The notes beneath the pieces are model-generated. The model was given only the letters and a program-made list of their open reading frames with translations, was not told the origin of the DNA and searched no databases. From NCBI RefSeq assembly GCF_020165195.1, contig NZ_JAIUHR010000023.1, positions 1 through 64,000 of the forward strand: a DNA stretch of 64,000 bases, given 5' to 3'. Of the stretch, positions 62,922 to 64,000 are shown one piece after another. Origin of the DNA: Mesorhizobium sp. CA14. GTDB taxonomy: Bacteria > Pseudomonadota > Alphaproteobacteria > Rhizobiales > Rhizobiaceae. The position numbers and the translations under genes were made by a program. Each line of letters opens with the position of its first letter. The first letter of the stretch is position 1.

Positions 62922-63044
62922 TAACAGATCATTTTTTCCAGGCCGGCAATTCTCCCTTTCGCCCACCCAAGCCCTAACGATCCCAACGCTTCCGCCGGCC
63001 TCGTGAAGGGGCGGAATGTGGCCAAAAACGCACAAAATCCGGGA

Positions 63045-63074
63045 AAAAAGACCGGCCTCTAAACTCTCCGGTCA
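63045..63074 (-). terminator. Rho-independent terminator on the minus strand
   Basis: On the minus strand GACCGG, 12-nt loop, CCGGTC, then TTTTTT (63045-63050). There is no minus-strand gene upstream of it, so a non-coding transcript from about 63180 or an ending of antisense reading from gltX is implied. Confidence 0.6.
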
Positions 63075-63091
63075 CGCCCGCTACAGGAGCG

Positions 63092-63200
63092 CATGGCCCA
63101 TAAAAAGCGACTCGTTCCGAGCCGTCAAGGATTCGTTTTTGTAGCTTTTGTGACCCCAACATCTTGTGTGTCACATATGTGGATAACGGGGACATAAGAG
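63092..63200 (-). ncRNA. Candidate small RNA or short transcript unit, minus strand
   Basis: Between nrdJ's control region and gltX, 63075-63350 holds no convincing gene. On the minus strand CTTGAC (about 63114-63119) with TTTTAT 17-18 nt later could be a promoter that feeds the 63045 terminator. Alternatively the same place is a second terminator: CGGCTCG, GAA, CGAGTCG then CTTTTTAT (about 63093-63117). Either way a short minus-strand RNA seems to end here. Confidence 0.35.
63178..63186 (-). promoter_or_regulatory. Perfect DnaA box between nrdJ and gltX
   Basis: TTATCCACA on the minus strand (63178-63186), an exact match to the DnaA-box consensus, within the palindrome-like TGTCACATATGTGGATAA. 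DnaA controls nrd genes in other bacteria, so the place is suggestive. A single 9-mer may be chance. Confidence 0.45.
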
Positions 63201-63351
63201 GCCCGGGTTTGCCGGCGCTTGACGAGCTTCGTCCGGCCGCCGCGAAGCGCGTCAGGCCAGCGGCTTTTCATTTTAGCTGGCTTGCACTATCTCTTGCGTT
63301 CGCGCGGGGGCGCGCCTTGTCAACACCAAAACCATCCGCTACGCCCCGCTC

Positions 63352-64000
63352 ATGACAGTTACCGTACGTTTTGCCCCATCGCCGACCGGCCGCATCCATA
63401 TCGGCAATGCGCGCACCGCGCTGTTCAACTGGCTTTTCGCCATGAACAATAAGGGCCGTTTCATCCAGCGCTTCGACGACACCGATATTGCCCGCTCGAA
63501 GCAGGAATATGCCGATTCCATTCTTTACGACCTGCATTGGCTGGGCATCTTTCCGGATGTCACCGAATATCAGTCGCGCCGCTTCGAGATCTATGACGCG
63601 GCGGTCGAGCGATTGAAGACGGCACGCGTGCTCTATGCCTGCTACGAGACGCCCGAAGAACTCGATCTGCGCCGCAAGGTGCGCCGCACGCGCGGCCTGC
63701 CGCCGGTCTATGGCCGCGAGGCGCTGACGCTGACGCCGGAGCAGGTGGCGGAATACCAGTCGGACGGACGCAAGCCGCACTGGCGTTTCCTGCTGCCCAA
63801 TTTCACGAGCGATCCGTTGCAGCCGGAGCGCACCGAAGTGCATTGGAATGATCTGGTGCGCGGCGAGGAGACGGTCGACCTCGCCTCGCTGTCGGACCCC
63901 GTGCTGGTGCGCGAGGACGGCACCTATCTCTATACGCTGCCTTCCGTGGTGGACGACATCGAGATGGGCGTCAGCCATGTCATCCGCGGCGACGACCACG
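63352..64000 (+). CDS. gltX: Glutamyl-tRNA synthetase, 5' part
   Basis: The first 216 residues of a class I glutamyl-tRNA synthetase, cut by the window end. The frame is open to 64000. The start MTVTVRFAPSPTGRIHIGNA carries the HIGH-type motif as HIGN; the FIQRFDDTD and YTLPSVVDDIEMGVSHVIRG stretches are typical. The KMSKS part lies outside. The two-copy GltX situation in Rhizobiales leaves open which paralogue this is. Confidence 0.95.
   Translation, partial: MTVTVRFAPSPTGRIHIGNARTALFNWLFAMNNKGRFIQRFDDTDIARSKQEYADSILYDLHWLGIFPDVTEYQSRRFEIYDAAVERLKTARVLYACYETPEELDLRRKVRRTRGLPPVYGREALTLTPEQVAEYQSDGRKPHWRFLLPNFTSDPLQPERTEVHWNDLVRGEETVDLASLSDPVLVREDGTYLYTLPSVVDDIEMGVSHVIRGDDH

Noticed and set aside
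62974..63195. 73-codon minus-strand frame between nrdJ and gltX
   Set aside because: Runs through both minus-strand terminator hairpins and a DnaA box, and has no ribosome binding site or known domain.

Overview
This 64 kb window is a chromosomal core segment of an alphaproteobacterium of the order Hyphomicrobiales (Rhizobiales), most like Mesorhizobium and relatives. The evidence is high GC with strong GC3 bias, rhizobial gene content (F1-ATPase zeta inhibitor, cobalamin-dependent class II ribonucleotide reductase, coxDE/xdhC/mocA accessory genes, DUF1127 and DUF3008 small proteins), an alphaproteobacterial-type LexA site at recA, and rhizobial intergenic palindromes. No insertion sequence, prophage, CRISPR array, tRNA or rRNA was seen. 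Nearly all of the window is single-copy housekeeping and metabolic genes.

Layout. 0.2-2.1 kb: psuK-psuG for pseudouridine breakdown. 2.4-6.7 kb: recA and alaS. 6.9-9.5 kb: icd-GNAT-GST operon on the minus strand. 9.7-17 kb: trmJ, a DUF805-like membrane protein, murI, an RNB-family ribonuclease, small proteins, rpsD with a structured leader, ttcA and an inositol-phosphatase-family gene. 17-19.2 kb: a Bcr/CflA-type efflux pump, grxD and bolA. 19.3-26.8 kb: purine genes purL, purQ, purS and purC, with a MocR regulator, a DUF1127 protein, a Pr6Pr membrane protein and a lipoprotein lying between purL and purQ. 27-32 kb: ATPase zeta subunit, HpaI-type aldolase, RBBP9-like hydrolase, VOC protein, purB and a DUF2171 protein. 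32-34.1 kb: P1-family peptidase coupled to an ABC substrate-binding protein. 34.1-39.8 kb: flavin reductase and a coxD/coxE/xdhC/xdhC/MoeA-MocA accessory operon without its molybdoenzyme. 39.8-46.4 kb: exported hydrolase, DUF1176-like protein, DUF1993, a small DUF1127-like gene, a J-domain-like protein, an aldo/keto reductase and a cysteine-desulfurase-like enzyme. 46.4-50.9 kb: a tight four-gene minus-strand operon (DMFase-beta-like protein, class III transaminase, SSAT-like acetyltransferase, acetylpolyamine amidohydrolase). 51-57 kb: ParB-like mini-protein, GFA protein, GNAT-like protein, then an envelope cluster (uppP, exported protein, phosphodiester glycosidase, GH25 lipoprotein). 57.2-58.8 kb: VOC protein, orphan HicB, and an AT-richer XRE-ImmA/IrrE pair. 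58.9-62.6 kb: nrdJ behind an NrdR box. 63.35 kb to the end: gltX, cut by the window edge.

Most interesting: the polyamine-type acetylation/deacetylation/transamination operon with an unusual DMFase-like partner (46.4-50.9 kb); the XRE-ImmA island beside an orphan HicB; the orphan Mo-hydroxylase maturation operon; and three non-coding candidates (a strong terminator at 42.8 kb with no gene before it, two tandem minus-strand terminators at 63.05-63.12 kb, and a three-hairpin rpsD leader).
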